The position numbers and the translations under genes were made by a program. 40,522 nucleotides of DNA from contig SLOJ01000220.1 in assembly GCA_007132585.1 (NCBI GenBank), positions 1 to 40,522 on the forward strand, read 5' to 3'. Position 1 is the stretch's first letter, and each line of letters begins with the position of its first letter. The stretch comes from Bacteroidales bacterium. Its GTDB lineage: Bacteria; Bacteroidota; Bacteroidia; Bacteroidales; UBA7960. This document shows, in pieces, positions 9,777 to 17,748 of this stretch. The notes under the pieces are model-generated. The model did no database searches. It was given only the letters and a program-made list of their open reading frames with translations, and had not been told where the DNA came from.

Positions 9777-10961
9777 TCAGATAAATTCCAGAGTTACTTC
9801 TTTAAGAAACTTTTCTTCGAGTAAAGAAGCTATTTTTTTTGCCACACTACGTCGAATTTCCAGTTCAACCGGCAGATTAGGGTCCTGATGGGCAACGTTT
9901 ATAGCTGTACCAATGCATAGGTATATTTCATCACTTTCAAGCAGCAGTTTAATAATGCTATCGGCAGGTCCCTTGCCCAGCTCCGTTCGATCATTATATT
10001 TTTCAAGTATTCCGGATACTTTGCTTAATGTAAGAATTCCTTCGGTAACAAGTTCAACTCCTTCCATATGAGAAATAGGGGGAAGATCGTGGTCATCAAA
10101 CTCAAGCGTATCCTCGATGGGAAGGTTTAGTTTTTCTGAAATAATATCGGCAGTAGTACCTCCGCAAATAATCTTTTTGCCTTTAAAGTCTTTAACTTTG
10201 TTACCCAGATACTCATCTTTTTCTTTATCAAATGGAGGCCCTGAGCAAAGAAGCAATTTTCTGGGCTCACGAAAGTACACCACAACAGTGCTTATGTCAT
10301 CTTTTGATTGATATTCATCATTAGTGTGGGCGCGGTTAACAATTACCGATGCAAGTTTTGTTGCCGAAATATCCGGATGAGATGTGATTTGAGATAATAC
10401 CATATCGCGTGTATTCTCCCATCCGAAACCAAGCAGGTATTTGCCTTTTCCCAGGCCGCTCTGAGTTATTCCATCTGTAAGCATTATTATCCGGTCCTCC
10501 TTTAATGCCTTGAATGAGCATGCTTGTATTTCATTACTCCTTTTATCCTGGCTGTCAATTTTTATGGTATGCCAGTCAGGCTTAAGTTCTTCTTCATTAC
10601 GCACAATAATGCATTGAGGATTATCATAATTGATTATGGTTGTTTGACCATTATCTTCAATATCAATAATAGTAAATGTGGCATAGCTTATTTTTCTTTC
10701 ACTGCAAACCGGAAGGGTATTCATAATGATTTCAGCAATTTTATGCACATCTTTATGTTCGGCAGTAAAATTTATTGCCATGGTGGCGGTAAGTGTGGCA
10801 AGCAAATTAGCTTTTACACCATGGCCCATCCCATCCGACAATACCACTACTGTTCTGTTCTCTTCCTTAATCTTTCGTGTAAGAAAAACATCTCCGCAAA
10901 TACGCTCACCGATATGGTTTTTCTGCAATACACCAACTTCTATGAAAAAGGAATTATCCAT
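9777..10961 (-). CDS. SpoIIE/PP2C-family serine phosphatase with an unusual C-terminal extension
   Basis: VVVLSDGMGHGVKANLLA and RIIMLTDGITQSGLGKGKYLLGFGW PPM phosphatase motifs; about 160 aa C-terminal region starting LLLCSGPPFDKEK with KKIICGGTTADI. Confidence 0.88.
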   Translation of the reverse strand: MDNSFFIEVGVLQKNHIGERICGDVFLTRKIKEENRTVVVLSDGMGHGVKANLLATLTATMAINFTAEHKDVHKIAEIIMNTLPVCSERKISYATFTIIDIEDNGQTTIINYDNPQCIIVRNEEELKPDWHTIKIDSQDKRSNEIQACSFKALKEDRIIMLTDGITQSGLGKGKYLLGFGWENTRDMVLSQITSHPDISATKLASVIVNRAHTNDEYQSKDDISTVVVYFREPRKLLLCSGPPFDKEKDEYLGNKVKDFKGKKIICGGTTADIISEKLNLPIEDTLEFDDHDLPPISHMEGVELVTEGILTLSKVSGILEKYNDRTELGKGPADSIIKLLLESDEIYLCIGTAINVAHQDPNLPVELEIRRSVAKKIASLLEEKFLKEVTLEFI

Positions 10962-11020
10962 GAAACAAAATTTGTTTAGATCTTTATTCTGAGATTGACT
11001 TTTTATGGTTTACAAAGAGA

Positions 11021-12877
11021 TTAGTCATTTTTCTTAACCTTTTTGTAGGTTTCTATGATAGAGTTGAGCATTTTTTCGGTACTTGATGCACCCTCACCCA
11101 GAGAAAAAGCTATCTGTTGTACCATCTTCAGGTTTTCGTCAATTACCTCGGTTACCCGGTTAATAATCTCCTCTTGTCTTACTTCGGCCACATACATATC
11201 GCGGAAAACAGCTCCCGCAATTTTATTGGGCTTTAGCGAGAAAACGCTTATGTTCAGTAACCCTTCATTAAAGTTTATATCTCTTCCGAGAATATTTTCA
11301 TCCTTCTGAAGCACGTAATTGAAAAGGTTGTAAATATTATAGGGTAGTAGTGTTTTTAAATCCGCTCCAATGAGTCCGGGTATTACTTCATTTATCATTT
11401 CGGCATCTTCACCTAAAGTATTAATAAATGAACTGTTTGATTCAATCACTTTAAGATTCTCATCAACAATAACCACAGCCGATGGAAGGTTATGCAACAG
11501 TGAAGAAATGGTTTCTGACTGGGTTTTTATTTTTTGATTATCTGTTTTAAGAAGTTTTTCATTTTCTTCCAGTTCCTTCCGGTTTTTTCTTAGCTTTTCA
11601 TTGTTGGCTTTTAGCGTTTTAATGAAATCCTGTTTGTTTTTAAGTGAATAGGTCAGGCACGTATCGGGTTTAGCCAGGCCTTGACTAACAGAAACGGCAA
11701 AATCGCGGCAGCTTCTGAACCCACAGGCGTTGCAAGATGATTTTTCATCAACTGATTTATCAACAGACTTAAGTATTTCTTCAATTTTTTCATCTGAAGG
11801 AATTTCAAGTCGTTGATCATCTGAGGTGAATGTCCGTGAAAGATCAAGATCTGAGAAGTAACTCATATCTTTTTCCCATTTTTTCTTATCAAAATTTTTC
11901 AACCTTTTTTTGGCATAGTCGATCACAAGTGTTTTCCTCAAAAACTTTCGGTTATCGGGTGTGGTTCCCGGGCCCATAAGACAGCCTTTATTGTAAAACA
12001 AATTGAAGTGTTTTTTCAATACTTCGGGTCCCTGACTGAATTCATCGATGGCATCCATTATATTAAATTTTCCATCGGTAGTAAGCACTGGTGATTCCAT
12101 CATATTTTCCGATATACCAGCAGCAGTTAAAATACCCTTACTCAGGGGGTAAAGTGATCCAAGATAACCTATGGGCTCATCAAAATCAGAATATTCAACC
12201 GTTGATTCCTTTATGTTTTTCTCATGAAACATTTGCCGCAATTCATGGAAAGTAAGCACTGCATCCACTTTTCTATTTCCTTTATGTCTGTTTGCTTCAT
12301 CTTTTGCCGAAACACATGGACCGATATAAACTACTCCAATATCAAGGCCAAATTTCTTTCTTACTACCATGGCAGTGGCCGTCATAGGTGTTACAATCGG
12401 ACTTAGATTGGTTGCCATTTCAGGATAAAATTTCTCTACATAAGACACAATTGACGGGCAATTTGCACTGATGTAATACTTTCCTTTAAAATTCGTAAAC
12501 AATTTATGGTATTCTTTTGCCACCAGATCTACACCAAATGAAACTTCATTCACGTAATTAAAACCCAGGGTTCGTATCATGTCTACGAATCTTATGTAAT
12601 CGGTAATATCAGGAAATTCACCACTGATGCTTGGATCAACAATTGCAGCTATCTTTTTTTCTGATTCAAGAAGTTTGAACGTGTCAGCGATTGAACTGGC
12701 GTATGATACGGCATTTACTGGGCAAACATTTAAACAGCTTCCGCATCCTATGCATCTGTCATGGTTAATCTCAGGGTTTTCATTATGTTTCGATACTGTA
12801 ATGGCCTGTACAGGACAAGCCCTGATACATGCATGGGATTGGTTACATTTTTCAAGATCAATATTTATCAGTTGCAT
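11021..12877 (-). CDS. [FeFe]-hydrogenase-like putative sensory protein: 2x[4Fe-4S] - H-cluster-like domain - CxxCG Fe-S domain - PAS
   Basis: CIGCGSCLNVCP; divergent L1 ISANCPSIVSY, L2 IGPCVSAKDEA, L3 YNKGCLMGPG; CNACGFRSCRDFAVSVSQGLAKPDTC; C-terminal PAS-like LPSAVVIVDENLKVIESNSSF. Confidence 0.9.
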   Translation of the reverse strand: MQLINIDLEKCNQSHACIRACPVQAITVSKHNENPEINHDRCIGCGSCLNVCPVNAVSYASSIADTFKLLESEKKIAAIVDPSISGEFPDITDYIRFVDMIRTLGFNYVNEVSFGVDLVAKEYHKLFTNFKGKYYISANCPSIVSYVEKFYPEMATNLSPIVTPMTATAMVVRKKFGLDIGVVYIGPCVSAKDEANRHKGNRKVDAVLTFHELRQMFHEKNIKESTVEYSDFDEPIGYLGSLYPLSKGILTAAGISENMMESPVLTTDGKFNIMDAIDEFSQGPEVLKKHFNLFYNKGCLMGPGTTPDNRKFLRKTLVIDYAKKRLKNFDKKKWEKDMSYFSDLDLSRTFTSDDQRLEIPSDEKIEEILKSVDKSVDEKSSCNACGFRSCRDFAVSVSQGLAKPDTCLTYSLKNKQDFIKTLKANNEKLRKNRKELEENEKLLKTDNQKIKTQSETISSLLHNLPSAVVIVDENLKVIESNSSFINTLGEDAEMINEVIPGLIGADLKTLLPYNIYNLFNYVLQKDENILGRDINFNEGLLNISVFSLKPNKIAGAVFRDMYVAEVRQEEIINRVTEVIDENLKMVQQIAFSLGEGASSTEKMLNSIIETYKKVKKND

Positions 12878-12911
12878 GTTTTTTACTTTACCTGGTTTAA
12901 GCTGAAGTAAT

Positions 12912-13184
12912 TTATGATGATGAAGAATTTAAAAGTTTCTCTGCCAGCAAATCGGTAAGATTTTCATCATTTACATTGATAATTACTTCTTCATTGATTT
13001 TCATAACAGGTCCTTTATCGCATTTCGACATGCAATGTGCGCCTTTGAGAGTTACCTCGTCTTCCAGTTTTTGTTCTTTCAAAAAATCCTGGATCATGCG
13101 CACAAGATTTCTGTTGCCCCTCGAGAAACAACTACTTCCCATGCATATGACTATTGTGTGAGGTTTTTGGGTCATGATATCCAT
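12912..13184 (-). CDS. Small thioredoxin-like [2Fe-2S] ferredoxin
   Basis: 90 aa; CMGSSC ... CMSKC (CxxxxC...CxxxC) ligand spacing, thioredoxin-like ferredoxin. Confidence 0.85.
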   Translation of the reverse strand: MDIMTQKPHTIVICMGSSCFSRGNRNLVRMIQDFLKEQKLEDEVTLKGAHCMSKCDKGPVMKINEEVIINVNDENLTDLLAEKLLNSSSS

Positions 13185-13229
13185 TTATTTTTCAGCTTCT
13201 GAAAAGCTTTTTTCTTTCAATCTGAAATG

Positions 13230-13237
13230 CAAATTTA
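13230..13237 (-). promoter_or_regulatory. Candidate -7 element for the minus-strand ferredoxin/sensor operon
   Basis: Minus strand TAAATTTG fits TAnnTTTG about 45 bp upstream of the ATG at 13184; no clean -33 TTTG found. Confidence 0.35.
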
Positions 13238-13429
13238 TTTCCTGGAATATCAGAATTGAAGTATCTGTTTTCTATTTAAGAACAAAAATAAAGATTTGTA
13301 ATGATATAAGAGGTTAATTTGGTAACATCTTAAGCTTTATGTTGCTTCTTCATAATTAATCTAAATAACATTAAGCATTTTATCCTGATTATATGCCAGT
13401 TACATTAGGTCCAGAAGTTATTTTTTGGT

Positions 13430-13437
13430 TATATTTG
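13430..13437 (+). promoter_or_regulatory. Candidate -7 element for the plus-strand hydrogenase operon
   Basis: TATATTTG fits TAnnTTTG upstream of hydC; no clean -33 TTTG at 19 bp. Confidence 0.35.
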
Positions 13438-13545
13438 TGGTTATGGAAAACAGGGTTATTTCGTGTTAAAGCAATAAAAAATCAAAAATTTTTTTTATTT
13501 CCCTGATTTGTTCCTATTATTGTTAAAAAATTAGCAGCCTAAATC

Positions 13546-14028
13546 ATGGACACTAAATTAAGTTCCATTTTTGAAAATTATCCCAATAAACAAAGGGATG
13601 ATCTCATACCTCTTTTGCACAGCATTCAGGATCAGTTTGGCTATTTATCGGAAGAGTTTATCATTGAAGTAGGCAATTATCTTAATATTTCGGTAAATAA
13701 AATTTATGGTGTTGCTACCTTTTATGATAATTTTCGTTTTGGCCCCAAAGGTAAGTTTCATATAAGACTTTGTCACGGTACTGCCTGTCATGTTGCTGGT
13801 TCTTCAAATATTCTTTCAGAACTGGAAAAACTTCTCCGAATAAGCAATGGAGAAACAGACAAAAACGGTTTGTTTAGCCTTGAAGTTGTTTCTTGTATAG
13901 GCGCCTGTGGACTGGCACCACTGATTGAGATCAACGAAGAATATTTCTCACAATTAACAACCGAATCCTTAAAAGACATTCTGAACCATTTCAGGGAAAA
14001 CCATAATAGTATTTATGAAGATCAATGA
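13546..14028 (+). CDS. hydC: NADH-dependent [FeFe]-hydrogenase NuoE-like subunit (HydC/HndA type)
   Basis: CHGTACHVAGS and CIGACGLAPLIEIN [2Fe-2S] thioredoxin-like motifs; followed by NuoF-like and HydA-like genes. Confidence 0.92.
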   Translation: MDTKLSSIFENYPNKQRDDLIPLLHSIQDQFGYLSEEFIIEVGNYLNISVNKIYGVATFYDNFRFGPKGKFHIRLCHGTACHVAGSSNILSELEKLLRISNGETDKNGLFSLEVVSCIGACGLAPLIEINEEYFSQLTTESLKDILNHFRENHNSIYEDQ

Positions 14029-15964
14029 TCGAAATGCGGTAAAAGAATTCCTCGTAAAAAAGGTTTTAAGAAATCCTGATCGTGATAAGGATACTGATAT
14101 CAGTAAACAACTCTCTCAGATAGGTCGCGACAGGATAACAAAACCACTCATTTATGTGGGTACATCTACCTGTGCTATTGCAGCAGGTGCTCAGAAAACA
14201 CATGATGCAATTGCAAAATACCTTACTGATTCGCATCATGATGTTGATCTTGTAAAAGGAGGTTGTGTGGGTTTTTGTAAAGCAGAACCATTGGTTGATG
14301 TCCAGTTGCCTGGTAAAGCACGCATTTCTTTCGGAAATATCAAAGCAGATATGGTTCCTGAGCTGCTGGATGAGATACTGAATAATCATGTGCCAACTGA
14401 TATGGTGCTTGGGCAATACCGAAGTGCTGTTCATCAGCCATGGGATAACGTATATTTCCTTGATGAGCTTGATTTTAACAAGCATCAGAAAAAAATACTG
14501 ATGGCTAATTGTGGCATCATTGATCCGGTTTCAGTTTCAGAATACATTGCAAGGGGGGGCTATCAGGCATTTGCAGATACCATAACCCGATATACGCCTT
14601 CGCAGGTATGTGATCTGGTTGAAGAAAGCATGCTTGCGGGTAGAGGAGGAGGTGCTTATATTGCAGGTAAAAAGTGGAAAATATCGCTCAATACGGTCAG
14701 CGATCAAAAGTATTTTGTTTGCAATGCAGTTGAAAGCGACCCCGGTAGTTACATGAATCGGGTAATAATGGAAAGTGATCCGCACCAGCTTATTGAAGCT
14801 ATCCTTATAGCATCATATGCTATTGGAGCTTCCAAAGCTTTTATTTTTACCCGTCGCGAGTTTCCCCTTGCCATTGAACGGTTAAATCAAGCTCTTAAGG
14901 AAGCCGATGAATATGGTGTTCTGGGACATAATATTTTTGATTCGGGTGTAAATATTGACATTGTAGTAAAGGAGGGAGCGCGAGCCTTTGTTTGTGGTGA
15001 AGAAACAGCACTTAATAACAGTATCGAAGGAAAACGTGCAATGCCGGTTTCCAAACCACCATTTCCGGCCATAAAAGGTTTATGGAATAAACCTACCATA
15101 GTAAATAACCTTGAAACGATTATCAATGTGCCTATGATCATGAAAAATGGTCCTGATTGGTTTAAAGGCATTGGCAATGAGAAAAGCAAGGGAACAAAAT
15201 TGTTTACATTAAGTGGTAAGGTAAAAAACTATGGCACTATCGAAGTGGAGATGGGAATTAGTTTCAGAGATATAGTATACAAAATTGGTGGTGGTATAAA
15301 AGATAAGCAGGATTTTAAAGCTATTATACTGGGAATTAACAGTGGTAGTTATGTAACAGAAAAAACACTGGATACCTTAGTTGACTTTGATGCACTGAAA
15401 CAAATCGGATCTGCCCTTGGAAGCGGTGCATGTGTTGTTGTTGACAAGAACTCCTGTATGCTGGATCTTGCCAAGTTTTTTACACGGTTTTTTAAAAATG
15501 AAAGTTGTGGAAAGTGTATTCCATGTCGCGAGGGAACCGCACGTATGCTTGAAATAGTTGAAACAGCTACCCGTAAACCTGAAAAAGAAAATTCTTTTCA
15601 AACCCTTGAACGCTTTAAAGGAATTATGCAGTTAAAGGGTATGGCTGACGTTATGAAGGATACCAGCCTGTGTTCGCTCGGAAAATCTGCTCCAAATGCT
15701 ATACTGAATACCCTTGCCAATTTTAAGTCGGAATTTGATGCACATGTTTTTGAAAGAAAATGTCCGGCAGGTGTTTGCCGCGATTTAAAAACCTACACGA
15801 TAGATGTTGATATGTGCACAGGATGCACTGCATGTTTTAAAAAGTGTCCGGTAGATGCAATTATAGGCACGCCAAGGCAACCACATTTTATTGTTCAGGA
15901 TAAATGCATTGCCTGCAATGCATGTTATGAGGTATGTAAGTTTAATGCTGTATTAGTGGAATAA
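14015..15964 (+). CDS. hydB: NADH-dependent [FeFe]-hydrogenase NuoF-like flavoprotein subunit (HydB/HndC type)
   Basis: N-terminal [2Fe-2S] domain, GRGGGAYIAGKKW, AFVCGEETAL, ESCGKCIPCREGT, C-terminal MCTGCTACFKKCP/KCIACNACYEVCK 2x[4Fe-4S]. Confidence 0.93.
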   Translation: MKINDRNAVKEFLVKKVLRNPDRDKDTDISKQLSQIGRDRITKPLIYVGTSTCAIAAGAQKTHDAIAKYLTDSHHDVDLVKGGCVGFCKAEPLVDVQLPGKARISFGNIKADMVPELLDEILNNHVPTDMVLGQYRSAVHQPWDNVYFLDELDFNKHQKKILMANCGIIDPVSVSEYIARGGYQAFADTITRYTPSQVCDLVEESMLAGRGGGAYIAGKKWKISLNTVSDQKYFVCNAVESDPGSYMNRVIMESDPHQLIEAILIASYAIGASKAFIFTRREFPLAIERLNQALKEADEYGVLGHNIFDSGVNIDIVVKEGARAFVCGEETALNNSIEGKRAMPVSKPPFPAIKGLWNKPTIVNNLETIINVPMIMKNGPDWFKGIGNEKSKGTKLFTLSGKVKNYGTIEVEMGISFRDIVYKIGGGIKDKQDFKAIILGINSGSYVTEKTLDTLVDFDALKQIGSALGSGACVVVDKNSCMLDLAKFFTRFFKNESCGKCIPCREGTARMLEIVETATRKPEKENSFQTLERFKGIMQLKGMADVMKDTSLCSLGKSAPNAILNTLANFKSEFDAHVFERKCPAGVCRDLKTYTIDVDMCTGCTACFKKCPVDAIIGTPRQPHFIVQDKCIACNACYEVCKFNAVLVE

Positions 15965-15977
15965 TTTTAATCCGTAT

Positions 15978-17699
15978 ATGAGTTTTAACATTCAAGTAAA
16001 TAACAAACCTGTTGAGGTACACGAAGGTGAAATACTATTGAATGCCTTGCGCAGAAATGGTATTAAAATTCCTACTTTGTGCTATATGCATGGTTTTACG
16101 CCATCCGGTGCCTGCAGACTATGCGTCGTGGAGATAGATGGGAAAAGAGATCTTGTAACGTCCTGCGCTTATCCCGTTGAACCGGAAATGGTTGTAAAAA
16201 CCAATTCTGCAAGGGTAATAAAAGCCAGAAAGTCACTGGTAGAAATGTTGCTTTCCAATCATCCCGATGATTGCTTGTATTGCGAGCGCAACGGTAATTG
16301 CGAATTGCAATGGCTTGCCGAAGAAATGAATATTAAAGAGAGAAAATATTTCAGCAGCAAGCGTTCTGATAAACGTGATCATTCCAGCCCGAGTGTTTAT
16401 CGCGATCCTGCAAAGTGTATTCTTTGCAGCAGATGTGTAAGGGTTTGTGAAGAAGTTCAACTGGTTACAGCTATAGAGTTTATTTCCAGGGCTGATAAAA
16501 CTTCTGTAAATTCAGCTTTCAGCAAAGGACTCAATATTTCAAGTTGTATCAATTGCGGACAATGTATAATGGTTTGCCCTACCGGGGCACTTGTTGATAT
16601 TTCTCATATTGAGAAGGTGCAATCTGCTCTGGCAAGTGACAAAAAATACCCTGTAGCTTTTTTGTCACCCGCTTTTGTGGCATCCGTGTCCGATCATTTC
16701 AATTTAAAACCCTCTGATAAACCTGCAGGATTAATTATTGCAGCATTAAAAAATATGGGTTTCAGAAAAGTTTATGATCTGGGTTGGGCAGTGGATATGA
16801 ATATTCACCTTGAAGCTTCGCTATTGCTGGAAAGGAGTAAGAAAAAAGATACTGTTACTCCATTGTTTTCTTCCTGTTGTCCTGCCTGGATTAAATACGC
16901 TGAAGAATTTGTTCCGGAAATGATCTCCGATATCTCAACGGTTAAATCGCCTCAACAGTTGATGGGTTATATAGTTAAGAATCACGAAAAAGCTGAGGCA
17001 GAAAAGAAAAAACAGCAGCTATATACAGTTTCCCTGATGGCTTGTGTTGCCAATAAATTTGAAGGCTCAAGGGAGGGAAATACACGTAAGGGTGAATCGG
17101 AAGTTGATGCTACTTTAACCATCAGGGAGTTTCTGAAAATGCTGCGTAGTTATGGCATAAACTTACTTCGCTTTGATCCGGTTATCGCTGATAATCCTTT
17201 TGATCACTCATCTGCAGCCGGCTATCAGGTATCTTATTCAGGGGGTAAAGCTGAAGCCGTAGCCATGCATTTAAATCATCTGATAAACGGAGAGAAAAAA
17301 AACGGGCCTAAATTCACCCCACCTAAAAATCCCGGTAGTAAAAAAGAAGTTAAACTTTCAATTGGAAAACAGGAGTTTGGTTTTGCATGGGTAAGCGGAA
17401 TAGGAGAAGCACAAAAATATTTTGATCAGCTTGTAACTGAAAAAAGAAAAGACATTCATTACGTAGAGGTAATGGCTTGTCCGGGCGGTTGCGCTGGAGG
17501 AGGAGGACAACCCGTTTATTATTTCCAGGATAAACACAAAGCACGCAAAAAAACAGGTCAGGATCTTGAAAAAAGTCTAAAATCCCGAAAACCATCCCAA
17601 AACATACATATGTTGGAGTATTTGAATGTTCGTTTGGCTCGCAAAGAAGAAAAAGATGTATTACAAACCCGCTTCAAACAAAGAGATGTGATAAAATAA
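15978..17699 (+). CDS. hydA: [FeFe]-hydrogenase catalytic-type subunit (HydA/HndD type), with divergent active-site motifs
   Basis: N-terminal [2Fe-2S], HPDDCLYCERNGNCELQ, two [4Fe-4S] motifs, L1 SSCCPAW, L2 MACVANKFE, L3 MACPGGCAGGGGQP. Confidence 0.93.
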   Translation: MSFNIQVNNKPVEVHEGEILLNALRRNGIKIPTLCYMHGFTPSGACRLCVVEIDGKRDLVTSCAYPVEPEMVVKTNSARVIKARKSLVEMLLSNHPDDCLYCERNGNCELQWLAEEMNIKERKYFSSKRSDKRDHSSPSVYRDPAKCILCSRCVRVCEEVQLVTAIEFISRADKTSVNSAFSKGLNISSCINCGQCIMVCPTGALVDISHIEKVQSALASDKKYPVAFLSPAFVASVSDHFNLKPSDKPAGLIIAALKNMGFRKVYDLGWAVDMNIHLEASLLLERSKKKDTVTPLFSSCCPAWIKYAEEFVPEMISDISTVKSPQQLMGYIVKNHEKAEAEKKKQQLYTVSLMACVANKFEGSREGNTRKGESEVDATLTIREFLKMLRSYGINLLRFDPVIADNPFDHSSAAGYQVSYSGGKAEAVAMHLNHLINGEKKNGPKFTPPKNPGSKKEVKLSIGKQEFGFAWVSGIGEAQKYFDQLVTEKRKDIHYVEVMACPGGCAGGGGQPVYYFQDKHKARKKTGQDLEKSLKSRKPSQNIHMLEYLNVRLARKEEKDVLQTRFKQRDVIK

Positions 17700-17748
17700 A
17701 CAGGCGAAATTATCTGCGGGTAATTTTTATAAACTAGGTATAGCATAT

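Noticed and set aside
10524-10979. Plus-strand 151 aa ORF opposite the SpoIIE phosphatase gene
   Set aside because: Antisense to a well-supported CDS; no recognisable motifs.
14066-14485. Minus-strand 139 aa ORF opposite hydB
   Set aside because: Antisense shadow of hydB; no domain or signal features.
13546-17699. Could be a partial respiratory complex I NuoEFG cluster
   Set aside because: The third subunit has all three H-cluster loops (SSCCPAW, MACVANK, MACPGGCAGGGGQP), and hydG and TM1266 genes are adjacent, so a HydABC-type [FeFe]-hydrogenase fits better.
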